From Bacteroidota bacterium (lineage in GTDB: Bacteria > Bacteroidota > Bacteroidia > AKYH767-A > 2013-40CM-41-45), in contig JADKIH010000025.1 in the NCBI GenBank assembly GCA_016721305.1, positions 1-64,000 of the forward strand: 64,000 nt of DNA. Reading direction: 5' to 3'. Positions 37,117 to 46,937 of the stretch are shown here, in pieces (position 1 is the stretch's first letter; every line of letters starts with the position of its first letter). The notes beneath the pieces were generated by a model. That model was given only the letters and a program-made list of their open reading frames with translations. It had not been told where the DNA came from and did not search any database. The position numbers were made by a program, and so were the translations under genes.

Positions 37117-38663
37117 GGCTTCAAGAAAGATCGCAAAAAAGAAACCCGCAAAAGTAGCACCGGGTTGGGTTTCGAGAGTGTCTTCGGAGAACATGGAGAT
37201 GAAAAAGATGATCATGAAGAGGACGAAGAGTGCGGGAAGTTTTTTGTAGTTGCGGAAAGGAAAAATCAGAGCGAAGAGGAAGAAGAGCAGACCAACGAAG
37301 CCGAAAGCAACACAGATGGAGAGGTATTGATTGTGAGCACGGAGTCGATGTGCGTCATCGAGCTTAGTGTTCATGGCAGCATACTGTTCTTTGTAGGCCG
37401 GAATTAGATCGCCGGTACCGACTCCCAATATCGGTTGCTGACCGATAATGCCGGCAGCGGCTTTCCAGAATTCGAAACGTTGGGCAACGGAATGTCCGCT
37501 CGGATCTCCGCCTTTAAACATATTGTCGAACTCCCAGATGATCTGAAAAAGTCGCATGCGAAAACTAGAAAGCTTTTCGAAGTTCACATTAGCAACTCCG
37601 TTTTGGATCGACTTCACTTCAGCGTCGGTCAGATTACTTACCGCTTCAGCATCTTTCCTCCACCCTTTACTGGAGAGGAAACGAATGAGCGTTGATTTCA
37701 GCATCTGACCACGATTATCGGTCGAATCGTACGACAATACACTTCGCTTATTCCACGACTCCCGAAGCTCCGAATCGCATATATAAGCACTCACCGGATA
37801 ACCATTCTCAAAACGACCGTCTGATAAAAATGTATAGTCATTTCCTAACGATGTTTTATCATTTGTGTTGATCGGATAGCTTTTGATTGTATAAAACTCG
37901 TTGATCATTCGGACCGAAAGACCAAGAATAGTAACCGGAATAGTGATGATACAAACGATGAGAATGATTCGGTTTCGGCGGATCGGTGTTTTAAACAGGT
38001 AGTAAACCAGGGTAAGAAAGAGAACGGAGATGAGGACGACGATGCCGGTGACTGATTGAACGATGAAGAGGAAAACGATGAACCAAGCTGTAAGCAACTG
38101 GCAGGAATGCGGGCACTTTTGCTGATGCTTCTTTCGAAAAAGTTCATTCGAATCAGAACGAGGATAGCAATACAGGTAAAGAGCGCAAAACGGATGTGAG
38201 AAATGTGATAGATAAAAATGTCGCGGATATCATAGAAGTCGCGATGGATGACTCCGGTCAGCACTGCTATTGCCGAGACAGTTCCGGCGAAAACCGAAAC
38301 GATGAAAACCGTCATGATCATACGGAATTCTTTTGCTCTCAGCGGAGCCGTTCCGCCACTTATCAGTGGCAACAAAAGCAATGGCAATTTGATCCGAATA
38401 TCTTTTAGTCCCTCCGCAAAATTGCTCGTCCAAGCCATTCCGATTAAGTGCATACCCCAGATGCAGGTAAAAAGCACCAGTGCCTTGTTCGATGCAAAAC
38501 GTTTGAATTTCTCTTTAACATTTCCTTCGATCAAAAACGATCCTACCAAAAAGAACTGCGACAAGCTTGTCAGAAATAACGACACAGGAAGTCCGGCTAC
38601 CAGGAGAGTCAGTCCGGTCAGGTAGATGATGTTCCTTTTACGTATGTCGTTAAGCTGGAGCAT
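37111..38663 (-). CDS. O-antigen ligase family membrane protein, one frameshift
   Basis: About 515 residues after joining two frames at about 38090-38100. N-terminal helices (IIYLTGLTLLVAGLPVSLFL and on), a long periplasmic loop (about residues 230-360), and the Wzy_C/O-antigen ligase signature region AHNQYLSICVAFGFVGLLFFL. This family links O-polysaccharide to lipid A-core or polymerises repeat units. The reading frames match well on both sides of the break (SARIPASCLQL into LTAWFIVFLF), so it is one gene with a one-base error. Confidence 0.85.
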
Positions 38664-38753
38664 AGGTGTTAGATTCTTTGGTCCTTGTGGAAATTAGCAA
38701 ATGAAGGGTTTGTCCTAATACAGGCCTTTGTTGATTTCCAAATTTTGCATTTA

Positions 38754-40412
38754 CTAATTTGAAAGAAGCGAATTGTAAACTTTCGAATCACCTAATACCT
38801 CCAAAGCTCTGGCCACATCGGTATCATGCGTGAGCGACTCACGGATTCGGCCGGATTGGTAGAAGTATCGGGAAGTGATTTCGTCTTCGATAAGGTTAAC
38901 GATTTCTTCTTTGTTTTTTTGAACGTCTTCTTGCTTATTGTGAGAGAGTTTTGCTTTCAGAGCTTCGTATTCACCTTTTAGATCGGCGAAATATTTTTCG
39001 TCTTCACAATTTTTCTTCAAGTCTTCGAGTGTTTTTTCGCTCTTAGTTGTGTAATCGTATTCCTTATTCCCTATGAAGGCAAGAAAGTCATTGAACTCAC
39101 TATCACTTAGCTTAAATGATTTCGCGTCGATATTCGGGTGAGCCAGACGATACTGAGTTGCAAAATCGAAGATGACGTATTTAGAAACCAGGCTTGATGC
39201 GATGGCGCTCATTTTGCGTGCCTCAGTCGTCACATCAGGAAGAACTCCTCCGCCATCCATAACCTTACGTCCAGCTTTGGTTTTGAAAGTTGAGACAAGA
39301 GAATCGGGAATTTTTCCGACGCTGCCATCTTCATTTCGGTGAGTATAATCGAGAGCCTGAATACATCGGCCGCTCGGGATATAATATTTTGCCACCGTAA
39401 TTTTGAGTTGCGAATTGTAAGAGAGCTGACGTGTAGTTTGAACCAATCCTTTTCCGAAAGTACGTTGTCCGATGATGACACCACGGTCAAGATCCTGCAG
39501 AGATCCGGAGACAATTTCAGAGGCAGAAGCCGAACCACTGTTTACCAATACTGCGAGAGGAATTAAAGTATCGACGGCATCATTAATAGCCAGATAAGTT
39601 CGGTCGCCGTCTTTATGACGTCCGCGGGTTTCTACGATCTCCTGCCCTTTCGAAACGAATAGATTTGAAATATTGACTGCCTCATTAAGCAATCCTCCCG
39701 GATTTCCGCGCAAGTCGAATACCAAACCTTTCACCGAATTTTTCGATTTCAATTCGCGCAGTGCATTACCCACTTCACGACTGGCACTTTCGGTGAAACT
39801 ATTGAGTTTGATATAAGCGATATCGTTGTTGAGCATCCCATAGTATGGAACGCTTTTAACTTTGATTTCTTCGCGCGTCAGTTCTTTCTCTTCAGGCCTG
39901 TCAATTCCCATTCTTTGAATGAGGATTTTTACTTTCGTATTTGGAGATCCCTTAAGCAAGTGGCTTACGTCGTCAACTTTTTTGCCTTTTGTGGAATTGC
40001 CATCGATTTCGAGAATGATATCACCGGCCATGAGTCCCGACTTATCGGCCGGAAATCCCTCGTACGGTTCGCCGATCATGATGTACTCGTCTTTTTGTCG
40101 AACCACGGCACCTATTCCCCCATACTGTCCCGTCGTCATGAAACGATAATCTTCGATATCCGATTCCGGAATATAATTCGTGTACGGATCGAGCGTTTGG
40201 AGCATATTATCTATTCCCTTTTTCATCAGCTTACCCGGGTCAACCGGATCGACGTAATGAATATTTACTTCTCGGAAGAGAGTCGTGAAGATGTCGAGGT
40301 TTTTAGAAACTTCGAAATATTCCTCAACGAATGAATAGCTCATCACTGAAACGAGTGCAGTGCAGGCGATGATAATAGGAATCTTGAAGCGAAGGGGAAT
40401 ATATTTCATCAT
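38754..40412 (-). CDS. S41 family C-terminal processing protease
   Basis: 552 residues. Signal or anchor helix at 11-27 (IPIIIACTALVSVMSYSF), PDZ domain about 95-180 (GGIGAVVR; GLMAGDIILEIDG), and the S41 catalytic domain: GLVFDLRGNPGG, SGSASASEIVSGSLQD with the nucleophilic Ser near residue 296, and RTFGKGLVQT with the general-base Lys at 321. A C-terminal helical domain follows. It acts in the periplasm on protein tails. It is the last gene of the minus-strand unit DUF4271-hemD-rnpA-yidD-ctp; yidD ends 21 bases upstream. Confidence 0.93.
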   Translation of the reverse strand: MMKYIPLRFKIPIIIACTALVSVMSYSFVEEYFEVSKNLDIFTTLFREVNIHYVDPVDPGKLMKKGIDNMLQTLDPYTNYIPESDIEDYRFMTTGQYGGIGAVVRQKDEYIMIGEPYEGFPADKSGLMAGDIILEIDGNSTKGKKVDDVSHLLKGSPNTKVKILIQRMGIDRPEEKELTREEIKVKSVPYYGMLNNDIAYIKLNSFTESASREVGNALRELKSKNSVKGLVFDLRGNPGGLLNEAVNISNLFVSKGQEIVETRGRHKDGDRTYLAINDAVDTLIPLAVLVNSGSASASEIVSGSLQDLDRGVIIGQRTFGKGLVQTTRQLSYNSQLKITVAKYYIPSGRCIQALDYTHRNEDGSVGKIPDSLVSTFKTKAGRKVMDGGGVLPDVTTEARKMSAIASSLVSKYVIFDFATQYRLAHPNIDAKSFKLSDSEFNDFLAFIGNKEYDYTTKSEKTLEDLKKNCEDEKYFADLKGEYEALKAKLSHNKQEDVQKNKEEIVNLIEDEITSRYFYQSGRIRESLTHDTDVARALEVLGDSKVYNSLLSN

Positions 40413-40433
40413 ATGAATGAGGGAGCGAGAGGA

Positions 40434-40667
40434 TTACGGAAGCGGATCATATCCATGACCACCCCAGGGCTGACAACGGAAAATTCTTTTGAGTGCGAGA
40501 TAGCCACCTTTGAACGGGCCGTATTTTCGGATGGCTTGCAGGCCATATTCGGAGCATGTAGGAGTAAACCGACAGCTTGGCCGAAGCAAGGGAGAAAGCG
40601 CTAATTGATAAAAGCGGATAAGCCCTATGAAAATCTTACTTAGAATTTTGTAGAATATCTTTAGCAA
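40434..40667 (-). CDS. yidD: membrane protein insertion efficiency factor YidD
   Basis: 77 residues. The conserved core is FYQLALSPLLRPSCRFTPT, CSEYGLQAI, KGGYLALKRIFRCQPWGGHG, with the three cysteines of the family. YidD assists YidC in inserting membrane proteins and is almost always next to rnpA, as here (32-base overlap). Confidence 0.93.
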   Translation of the reverse strand: MLKIFYKILSKIFIGLIRFYQLALSPLLRPSCRFTPTCSEYGLQAIRKYGPFKGGYLALKRIFRCQPWGGHGYDPLP

Positions 40668-41046
40668 ACCGTTGCAATATTAGTTTGATTTTTTCTTCAG
40701 CCAGCGGGTACGTGAGCATTTGTTTTCCTGAGTAATGGAGCAAGATAGCAGTGCGCAAATCCGGCTTATCGATTAACGCATAAATACCGGCTTTATTTTT
40801 CCGATAAATTTCGCGCATGATTCGTTTATTCCGGTTTCTGTCGGAGGCGTTTTTGAAATTACGCTTCGGTACGCTGAACGCAATTTGAATAGGAAAAGTT
40901 GTGGGCAAATCCATTTTCAGCCATGTTAAGCGAAAAGGAGGTTCTTGAATGACCCGGCCGTTTTCGATCAGATCACCCATAGCTTTGCGGCTGGCCAGCC
41001 GTTCCAGCTTACGAAAAGTCTGACGGCGGGGCGATGCAGCTTCCAT
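40636..41046 (-). CDS. rnpA: ribonuclease P protein component
   Basis: 136 residues. RnpA assists the RNase P RNA in cutting 5' leaders off tRNA precursors. Signature region QIAFSVPKRNFKNASDRNRNKRIMREIYR (cf. the RNR motif), with a longer N-terminal extension, as usual in Bacteroidota. Overlaps yidD by 32 bases; 5 bases after hemD. Confidence 0.9.
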   Translation of the reverse strand: MEAASPRRQTFRKLERLASRKAMGDLIENGRVIQEPPFRLTWLKMDLPTTFPIQIAFSVPKRNFKNASDRNRNKRIMREIYRKNKAGIYALIDKPDLRTAILLHYSGKQMLTYPLAEEKIKLILQRFAKDILQNSK

Positions 41047-41051
41047 GGCTG

Positions 41052-41801
41052 TTATTTATTGGCTTTCTTGATATATTGTTCGAGTGCCATCGTCATCGAC
41101 GGAGCAGCAGGAACGGGAGCCTGAATATCAAGTTTCAATCCTGCATCGAGTACAGCCTGAGCGGTTGTAGGTCCGAATGCAGCGATTCGCGTATTATTCT
41201 GCTTGAACTTCGGGAAGTTTTTGAACAAAGAAGTGATTCCTGAAGGGCTAAAGAAAACGAGCACGTCATAATTCACATTGGCGAGATCAGAAAGATCGCT
41301 GGCCACGGTTTTATAGATAACGGCTTTAGTATAATCGATCGAATGCGAGTCGAGCGTTTCGAAAATTTCCTGCTTGTGGATATCGGTACAAGGCACGAGG
41401 AATTTCTCCTTCTTATGCTTTTTGATCAGATCCATAAGATCGATGATCGTCTGCTTTCCGAAGAAGATTTTACGTTTACGGTAAACAACAAATTTCTGGA
41501 GATAGTACGCCGTAGATTCGGAGATACAGAAATACTTCATGGTTTCAGGAACCGTGATGCGCATTTCATTGCAAATCCGAAAAAAATTGTCCGCAGCATT
41601 ACGGCTCGTTAGGATAACGGCTGTATGCTCGGCGATGTTTACACGGTCTTTCCGAAAATCCTTAGCGGTAATCGGTTCAACGTGAATGAACGGACGGAAG
41701 TCGATTTTAACGCTAAACTTTTTGGATAGATCGTAATACGGTGACTTGTCAGTTTCAGGCTTTGGCTGTGTAACCAGGATACTTTTAACTTTCAAACTCA
41801 T
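41052..41801 (-). CDS. hemD: uroporphyrinogen-III synthase
   Basis: 249 residues from the ATG at 41801. HemD closes hydroxymethylbilane to uroporphyrinogen III for heme and B12. The family is poorly conserved, but TSRNAADNFF, CISESTAYYLQKF, KFLVPCTD, YDVLVFFSPSGITSLF and RIAAFGPTTAQAVLDAGLKLDIQAPVPAAPSMTMAL match the two-domain pattern. Its place before rnpA-yidD and after DUF4271 is a known Bacteroidota gene order. Confidence 0.9.
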   Translation of the reverse strand: MSLKVKSILVTQPKPETDKSPYYDLSKKFSVKIDFRPFIHVEPITAKDFRKDRVNIAEHTAVILTSRNAADNFFRICNEMRITVPETMKYFCISESTAYYLQKFVVYRKRKIFFGKQTIIDLMDLIKKHKKEKFLVPCTDIHKQEIFETLDSHSIDYTKAVIYKTVASDLSDLANVNYDVLVFFSPSGITSLFKNFPKFKQNNTRIAAFGPTTAQAVLDAGLKLDIQAPVPAAPSMTMALEQYIKKANK

Positions 41802-41840
41802 GCAAGGGTTTGTTAACAGATATCGGGGGTGCACAGGTGG

Positions 41841-42746
41841 TTATGCGGCGATAATCCTCCACACGACCATCAAGGGCGCAATTTCAAGGGTGCAAAGATA
41901 TAAAAATAAATAGAGCGGAGAGAAGGAAGCCGCACTCAGTCCGACGGTGAGACCCCTGAAAAGACGGTATAAAAAGGCCAATCCGGCCAGAACTACGCAT
42001 AAAATTATGAGAAAATTGATTCCAAGTGCCTGATTATAGGCCATCAAACAAACGAACGGCAGCAAGGCCATGCCCAGTACATTATTGATCAGAAATATAT
42101 TAAATATGTACACCGACATTTCTCTTTCCGAGTCAAACAGCCATCCTGCAATTTTTAAAACAAGAAATTTGAGCGCATAGATGGCAGAAACGAGTCCGGC
42201 CAGGAATAAAAAGCGCTTCCACCCTTCCGCCAGTCCGCCCAATTCCCATCCCAATCGGATGCTGATAAGATAGAGAAACATGGCAGCGATCAGATTGAAA
42301 ACGACGCTCAGATAAATCGATGCTCTTTGGAGCAACAGATTTTCGTCGCGAACGATCTGATTAGTAAGATTGTTATTGATGAAAGCCATGATCATCTGGG
42401 AGAAATACTTCGAGTAAAAAATTCGAAGAGCCGCATAGATGGCGAGTACCAGGAGAATGATTGGGAAAAGCCAATCGGGTGAAAACCGATTCAGCAGCTT
42501 CGCTTCATGATTCGAGGGATGGAGCAAATGGCCGCCGTAGATATCGGTGTATAGCTCATTTGGCAAAATTTCCTTCTTGAGCGATTCCGGCAATGCCTCC
42601 GTTTTCCAGTAACCATGAAGATGATCCTTCACGTCGACCTTTCCCTTCAAAATGGCCGAATCCTTCGGTAACCAGGCAAATCCCGGATCAGCAATAGCCA
42701 ATCCGGTGGTATCTCCGAAGATGTAAACAGAATCCGTAGCGTTCAT
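41841..42746 (-). CDS. DUF4271 membrane protein
   Basis: 301 residues from the ATG at 42746. N-terminal soluble 80 residues, then about eight membrane helices (PIILLVLAIYAALRIFY; SVVFNLIAAMFLYLISIRLGW; FIILCVVLAGLAFLYRLF). It matches DUF4271, a Bacteroidota family that precedes hemD. The 38 residues upstream in frame are partly translated heptamer array and are excluded. Role unknown; the fixed position suggests a link to heme or membrane biogenesis, not proven. Confidence 0.85.
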   Translation of the reverse strand: MNATDSVYIFGDTTGLAIADPGFAWLPKDSAILKGKVDVKDHLHGYWKTEALPESLKKEILPNELYTDIYGGHLLHPSNHEAKLLNRFSPDWLFPIILLVLAIYAALRIFYSKYFSQMIMAFINNNLTNQIVRDENLLLQRASIYLSVVFNLIAAMFLYLISIRLGWELGGLAEGWKRFLFLAGLVSAIYALKFLVLKIAGWLFDSEREMSVYIFNIFLINNVLGMALLPFVCLMAYNQALGINFLIILCVVLAGLAFLYRLFRGLTVGLSAASFSPLYLFLYLCTLEIAPLMVVWRIIAA

Positions 42747-42799
42747 TGAGGCGTAAAGGTAGTGTGGGATACGTTTGGCGGAATGAAAAGTTCGGTTTT

Positions 42800-42975
42800 G
42801 TAAGTAGTAAGTAGTAAGTAGTAAGTTGTAAGTTGACCAATAATTGAAGGGAACTGCCAACTATTCGTAAAATAGATATTACGATAATGGCAGAAAGTTA
42901 CCGCCCACCCTAACTCTTCAGGCTTACCAATCGATAGTCAACTTACTACTTACTACTTACAACTTACAACTTACT
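42800..42975. repeat. GTAAGTA heptamer inverted-repeat element, copy 2
   Basis: Left arm 42800-42837 (five heptamers ending GTTGAC), right arm 42937-42975 (GTCAACTTACTAC and on), core about 100 bases. It lies just after the stop of the DUF5777 gene on the minus strand and before the DUF4271 leader. Confidence 0.85.
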
Positions 42976-42981
42976 AAAACC

Positions 42982-43870
42982 CTAATTACTCTCCTTCACC
43001 AACGCAAACATCCTCGAAATATTAAAACTCAACTTGATCCCACCTTTTTTCCAGGTGTCGAGTGAGTTGACCAGATAGTCGCTTTCGGAGATGCCGATGG
43101 CATTGGTGAACATGACGGTAAAGACGTGGCCTCCGGTTTCGATTTCGATGCCGGCGCCGAGGATGTCGTAATGCGGGATGAGCAGATTGTAGCGACCAAG
43201 CGTATGTGAGTAATCGAATATCACGGAAGCACTTGGAGTGAATTTGAAGCGAAAACCTCCGGACAAACTAAACGTATTGTTTTCATCATCGCCGGCTACA
43301 AAGTTTCGGTGGACGAAAGTTGGAATTAATACGAGAGAAAAACGCTGACTGAATTTTCTGCCAAAAATAAGTTGAGAACAATAGACATATCGGTAAGTAC
43401 TGCTGGTAATCTCCGGATGTTCGCGAATGGAGTATGTAACATTCGAATAAAAGAGATCGCTAACGGAAAATGATTGTCTGTTGTTTGATGAATGATATTG
43501 TATTTAACGAGAGCTTCCAGATTTTCATTTCGTTTCATCCGAGCAATTCCTACCATAAGTTTGTTGGTGACGCCGTAGTGAAAACCGATTCGGATATCGG
43601 CACTCTGATCGACACCGTATAAATTATGCACTCCGCCTCCACTCTCTGTCCCCATATTTCCAAAAGGTGAGTGATGCGAACATCGAGATTGTGTTTACTT
43701 ACCGTTTCGTTTGTGTGTATATTAATTAGTTTATGCCCTTTGAACATGGCAATCACCGGCAAATGCTGTTTCTTCTCGTTACTTTCCAGCATCTTGAGTA
43801 AGTCATCCTGAGCGAAAGCCGGAAAGGCGAATACGGCAAAGAGAATACTGAAGAGTACATGTTTTTTCAT
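42982..43870 (-). CDS. DUF5777 outer-membrane barrel protein, two frameshifts
   Basis: Signal peptide MKKHVLFSILFAVFAFPAFAQ from the ATG at 43870; mature part with MFKGHKLINIHTNETVSKHNLDVRITH, HNLYGVDQSADIRIGFHYGVTNKLMVGI and a C-terminal barrel strand ending in KGGIKLSFNISRMF. This is DUF5777. The frame shifts near 43662 (one T missing in a T run) and near 43455; the joined protein has about 296 residues. It is the last gene in the minus-strand set that starts with the sigma factor. Its partners suggest an outer-membrane redox or electron-linked role, inferred only. Confidence 0.82.
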
Positions 43871-43878
43871 CGGCAATT

Positions 43879-44433
43879 TTACTTTTTATGATAAGGCTGA
43901 TAAGTAAGAGAAATAGTTACATCGATTACTTCAGCAATATTTTCGAACAATAATTTTGGCACTGAGATATTGTAATCTTTGAGTGCTACTTTAAATTTTG
44001 AATCAAGCGTAAGTTCACCGGCCGTCACTTTCAATTTACCGGTGAGAACAACTTCTTTTTCCACGCCATGAATAGTGATTGTTCCTTTGGCAGTGACATC
44101 ATATGTTGAATCGCGTGTGAAATCGATTTCCTGCTGAATAATTCCTTTGAAAGAAGCCATCGGGAATTTTTCCGATTCCATATACTTCTCATTAAAATGT
44201 TCCTGCATCAACTGCTTTGCGAATTGGAAATTTCGGATTGGGATAACGACAGCAATTTCGCGGGTAGAAGTGTTGATCATGCTTCCCGGCTGCTTGTTGT
44301 GGGCTTCGATATCTTCTATCGGAGCATCCGAGTAAAATGAAACTTCGCCTTTACTCACCGAAAACATGCTTTGAGAAGAGACGTTCAGTGTAAAAAAGCA
44401 AAACAGGAAGAAAAGGAAAATGTGTTTTTTCAT
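43879..44433 (-). CDS. YceI family periplasmic protein
   Basis: 184 residues with a signal peptide (MKKHIFLFFLFCFFTLNVSSQ). YceI lipocalin-like fold: SVSKGEVSFYSDAPIEDIEAHNK, SMINTSTREIAVVIPIRNFQF, TAKGTITIHGVEKEVVLTGKL and FKVALKDYNISVP. Family members bind polyisoprenoid chains, such as quinones, in a beta-barrel pocket. It lies 2 bases after the CX4CH lipoprotein and 8 bases before the DUF5777 barrel. A quinone or lipid carrier role in this operon is plausible. Confidence 0.9.
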   Translation of the reverse strand: MKKHIFLFFLFCFFTLNVSSQSMFSVSKGEVSFYSDAPIEDIEAHNKQPGSMINTSTREIAVVIPIRNFQFAKQLMQEHFNEKYMESEKFPMASFKGIIQQEIDFTRDSTYDVTAKGTITIHGVEKEVVLTGKLKVTAGELTLDSKFKVALKDYNISVPKLLFENIAEVIDVTISLTYQPYHKK

Positions 44434-44435
44434 AA

Positions 44436-44798
44436 TTAATTTTTAGGGTAGCCTTGCATGATCCATAACTTCAAGTGGTAGTAATCGCACAAACTTAACG
44501 GATAGCCCATCGGCATATGCTGTGGATCGCCCAATGGCAATTCTATCCGATATTCAACTACGCCGGCTCTGACACGATCGGCAATTACTTCGTACTTCGT
44601 GAAGTCATACGCTCCTTGTCCGGCCGTTGCATGACAATCGTGAAAATTGCAATTGGCGTTGAGAATAGGAAGTATATCCTGATCGAAAGTAAATCTCGCG
44701 CTGTCGCAAGCTACCGGTTTGGGCAGTGCTTCCGTTACCTTATCCTTTGAGCAGGAAAAAAGTATGATGACAAAAATGCAGAGGACAGGAATCTTCAT
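44436..44798 (-). CDS. lipoprotein with CX4CH heme-like motif
   Basis: 120 residues. Lipobox ILFSC puts a lipid on Cys 16. A single CNFHDCH (CX4CH) motif with PILNANC before it resembles the widespread Bacteroidota cytochrome-like domain that has CX4CH in place of CxxCH; PMGYPLSLCDYYHLKLWIMQG carries the usual distal region with MPMG. Heme binding is likely but not certain. Located between the HupE/UreJ gene and YceI. Confidence 0.75.
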   Translation of the reverse strand: MKIPVLCIFVIILFSCSKDKVTEALPKPVACDSARFTFDQDILPILNANCNFHDCHATAGQGAYDFTKYEVIADRVRAGVVEYRIELPLGDPQHMPMGYPLSLCDYYHLKLWIMQGYPKN

Positions 44799-44846
44799 AG
44801 CTGTTCAACAAATATATTTCATTTTGTTCAGCTTTCCTACGTATTC

Positions 44847-45504
44847 TCAGGCAAGAATCCGTTCAATCGTCCAGTAAAATGCCAAAGCTGAAATAGCAGC
44901 CGAAACTGGAATAGTGATGCGATTCCGATACCAGGGCTCGCGGGATTTCCAGCTTTGAAAAATTAAAATAGATGCAAGAATCACTATCGTCTGACCGATT
45001 TCCACTCCAAGATTGAAGCTGATCAAAGCCGGAACGAAAGTATTTTCCGGCAGTCCAATTTCCGAGAGCACGCCGGCAAAGCCGCAACCGTGAACAAGTC
45101 CGAAGAGAAAACAACGACCAGGCGCCACCAGCGGATTTCGGTAGTGACGAGATTTTCGATACCGACAAAGACGATAGACAGAGCAATGAAAGGTTCTATG
45201 ATACTTGAACTCGGGTGGATTTACCCGTCATTGCCAAAGCAAGTGTTATACTATGAGCGATTGTAAAAGCAGTAATTTGCTTGAGTACACTTTTAATTTT
45301 CGGGTTCAGCAGAAAGAGTCCGATAACGAATAAAATGTGATCATACCCCAGAGGGACTATATGCGTAACTCCTAATTTGAAATATTCCCAAAAAACATCA
45401 GTGGTCGACATTTTAGAAAAATCATAAGCCATCGAATGCCCAAACGAGAAGCCCGGAAGGCATAGTAGAAAAATGAAGAAAAAGTACTTATTATGATTTT
45501 TCAT
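44847..45504 (-). CDS. HupE/UreJ family membrane protein, two frameshifts
   Basis: Start MKNHNKYFFFIFLLCLPGFSFGH at 45504. About 218 residues when frames are joined at about 45205 and 45115, both probably missing or extra single bases. Family features: FKLGVTHIVPLGYDHILFVIGLFLL, TIAHSITLALA, the middle SIVFVGIENLVTTEIRWW, and LFGLVHGCGFAG. The HupE/UreJ superfamily is linked to nickel uptake or metal handling, with conserved His in the HxxxGxDHxxF motif (here HIVPLGYDHILF). The exact substrate is unknown. It follows the TPR gene, whose stop overlaps its upstream region. Confidence 0.82.
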
Positions 45505-45548
45505 CCGGTTAAAGATACAATTTTGGCATGCAAAATTACTTGTGGATA

Positions 45549-46877
45549 CTAGCGGAGGGCAAAGAAAGTAACATCTTCCCATTGCAAAAGCGGATCGATA
45601 TACGGACTGGTCTTGATGGCTTTATTCACATACATTTTTCCTTTCTGTATGTCGCCTACTTTTTCAAAGATCAAGCCCGCCTGAAAATTGAGTGTTGGAT
45701 TTTTTGATCCCGTCTTCAAAGCAATTGTACAATATTTCTCAGCTTCTTTATATCTGCCTAATTTAAAATTGACCCATGCTAAAGTTTGATTTACATCAAT
45801 ATTATTAGGACGACGATTATATTCGATGAGGGCATGCTTAAGAGCCATGTTGTAGTCATAGGCATCAAGATAGGCAAGCGCCAGTTCACGGTCGGCATAA
45901 TGCCCGTGTACTGCATTGGTTTCGTTACCCGAAACTCCGGCTAAAAGTTCAACAGCTTTGTGTGCTGATTGAGAAGCAAGCACAGGTTCATTACTAATTC
46001 GGTAAATATCTGTCAGCTCCATTTGGTATGAAAAGTCGGAACGAATGCTGATTGCTTTCTTCAAATAGTCGATAGCTTCAACGTAATTCCCTTTTGCTTT
46101 CTCTATGCGGGCAAGTCCGGCGTAAGCAGGATCATACGCATTTCTGAAATACAAGGCTTCGTTGTATAATTCAGAGGCAGCCAAAAGATTTCCCGTATTC
46201 TCATACAATTTCCCGAGTTGCACTCTGCTCCATTCTGTTTGCTCCATGCCCGGATAACCCGCATCGACAGCTAACTTCATAGCATGAATGGCTCCGGAGT
46301 AATCACCATGAATTTCTCGCAAATAAGATACACGTGAGTAAGAACGCATATCCGGACGAAGTGCCGACATGTGATCAGCCATTTCAATAGCAGTCTTATA
46401 GTCGCCGTTTTCAAGATAGGCATCGGTAAGAATTCCGTATACGGCAGAGCTGTATGGATTAATTCGCAAGGCATCGTTGGCCACCGGAATAGCATCGGCA
46501 AAATGATGTTGCGAAAGAAGGACGGTTGCTTTACCGATCATTGCTTCGTAATTATCACTTTCCTTTTTGAGAACTTCATCAAACAAAGCAAGAGCAAGTG
46601 CATCATAATAACTATGATTACCCGAATTTCGCGATTCTTGTATGTAAGCAAATCCTAATTCTTTTTTCGCCTTTGTATTTTCCGGGTTATTACGAATTAC
46701 TTCGATTAAATTTCCCATTGCTGTTTTTGCGTCCACCCACTCTTTCCCTGTTGCAGAAGGACCTTGACGGAGCTGAATTCCATAACTTACATTTTCTCCT
46801 TTGCGAAAAAATAAAATCGCCAGAGAAAATAAAATAAATACAGAAAACAAAATAGTGTATGTGTAGTTTTTTTTCAT
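45549..46877 (-). CDS. membrane-anchored TPR protein
   Basis: 442 residues from the ATG at 46877. One N-terminal membrane helix (TILFSVFILFSLAILFF), then at least nine TPR units from residue about 45 to the end (for example AIPVANDALRINPYSSAVYGILTDAYLENGDYKTAI in shorter units, and YEKAEKYCTI-type repeats). No enzyme domain. TPR proteins of this kind gather protein partners; here it lies between DUF4331 and HupE/UreJ genes in the same orientation. A terminator precedes it, so it may be transcribed separately or by read-through. Confidence 0.82.
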   Translation of the reverse strand: MKKNYTYTILFSVFILFSLAILFFRKGENVSYGIQLRQGPSATGKEWVDAKTAMGNLIEVIRNNPENTKAKKELGFAYIQESRNSGNHSYYDALALALFDEVLKKESDNYEAMIGKATVLLSQHHFADAIPVANDALRINPYSSAVYGILTDAYLENGDYKTAIEMADHMSALRPDMRSYSRVSYLREIHGDYSGAIHAMKLAVDAGYPGMEQTEWSRVQLGKLYENTGNLLAASELYNEALYFRNAYDPAYAGLARIEKAKGNYVEAIDYLKKAISIRSDFSYQMELTDIYRISNEPVLASQSAHKAVELLAGVSGNETNAVHGHYADRELALAYLDAYDYNMALKHALIEYNRRPNNIDVNQTLAWVNFKLGRYKEAEKYCTIALKTGSKNPTLNFQAGLIFEKVGDIQKGKMYVNKAIKTSPYIDPLLQWEDVTFFALR

Positions 46878-46894
46878 TGATAAAGAAGTTAAAA

Positions 46895-46924
46895 AAAGGC
46901 CGAACAAAATTCCGTCCGGCCTTT
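46895..46924 (-). terminator. terminator of the DUF4331 gene
   Basis: 8-bp stem AAAGGCCG/CGGCCTTT (46895-46902 with 46917-46924) followed on the minus strand by TTTTTTTAA. It lies 14 bases after the DUF4331 stop. Confidence 0.7.
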
Positions 46925-46937
46925 AGTGAAACCATAT

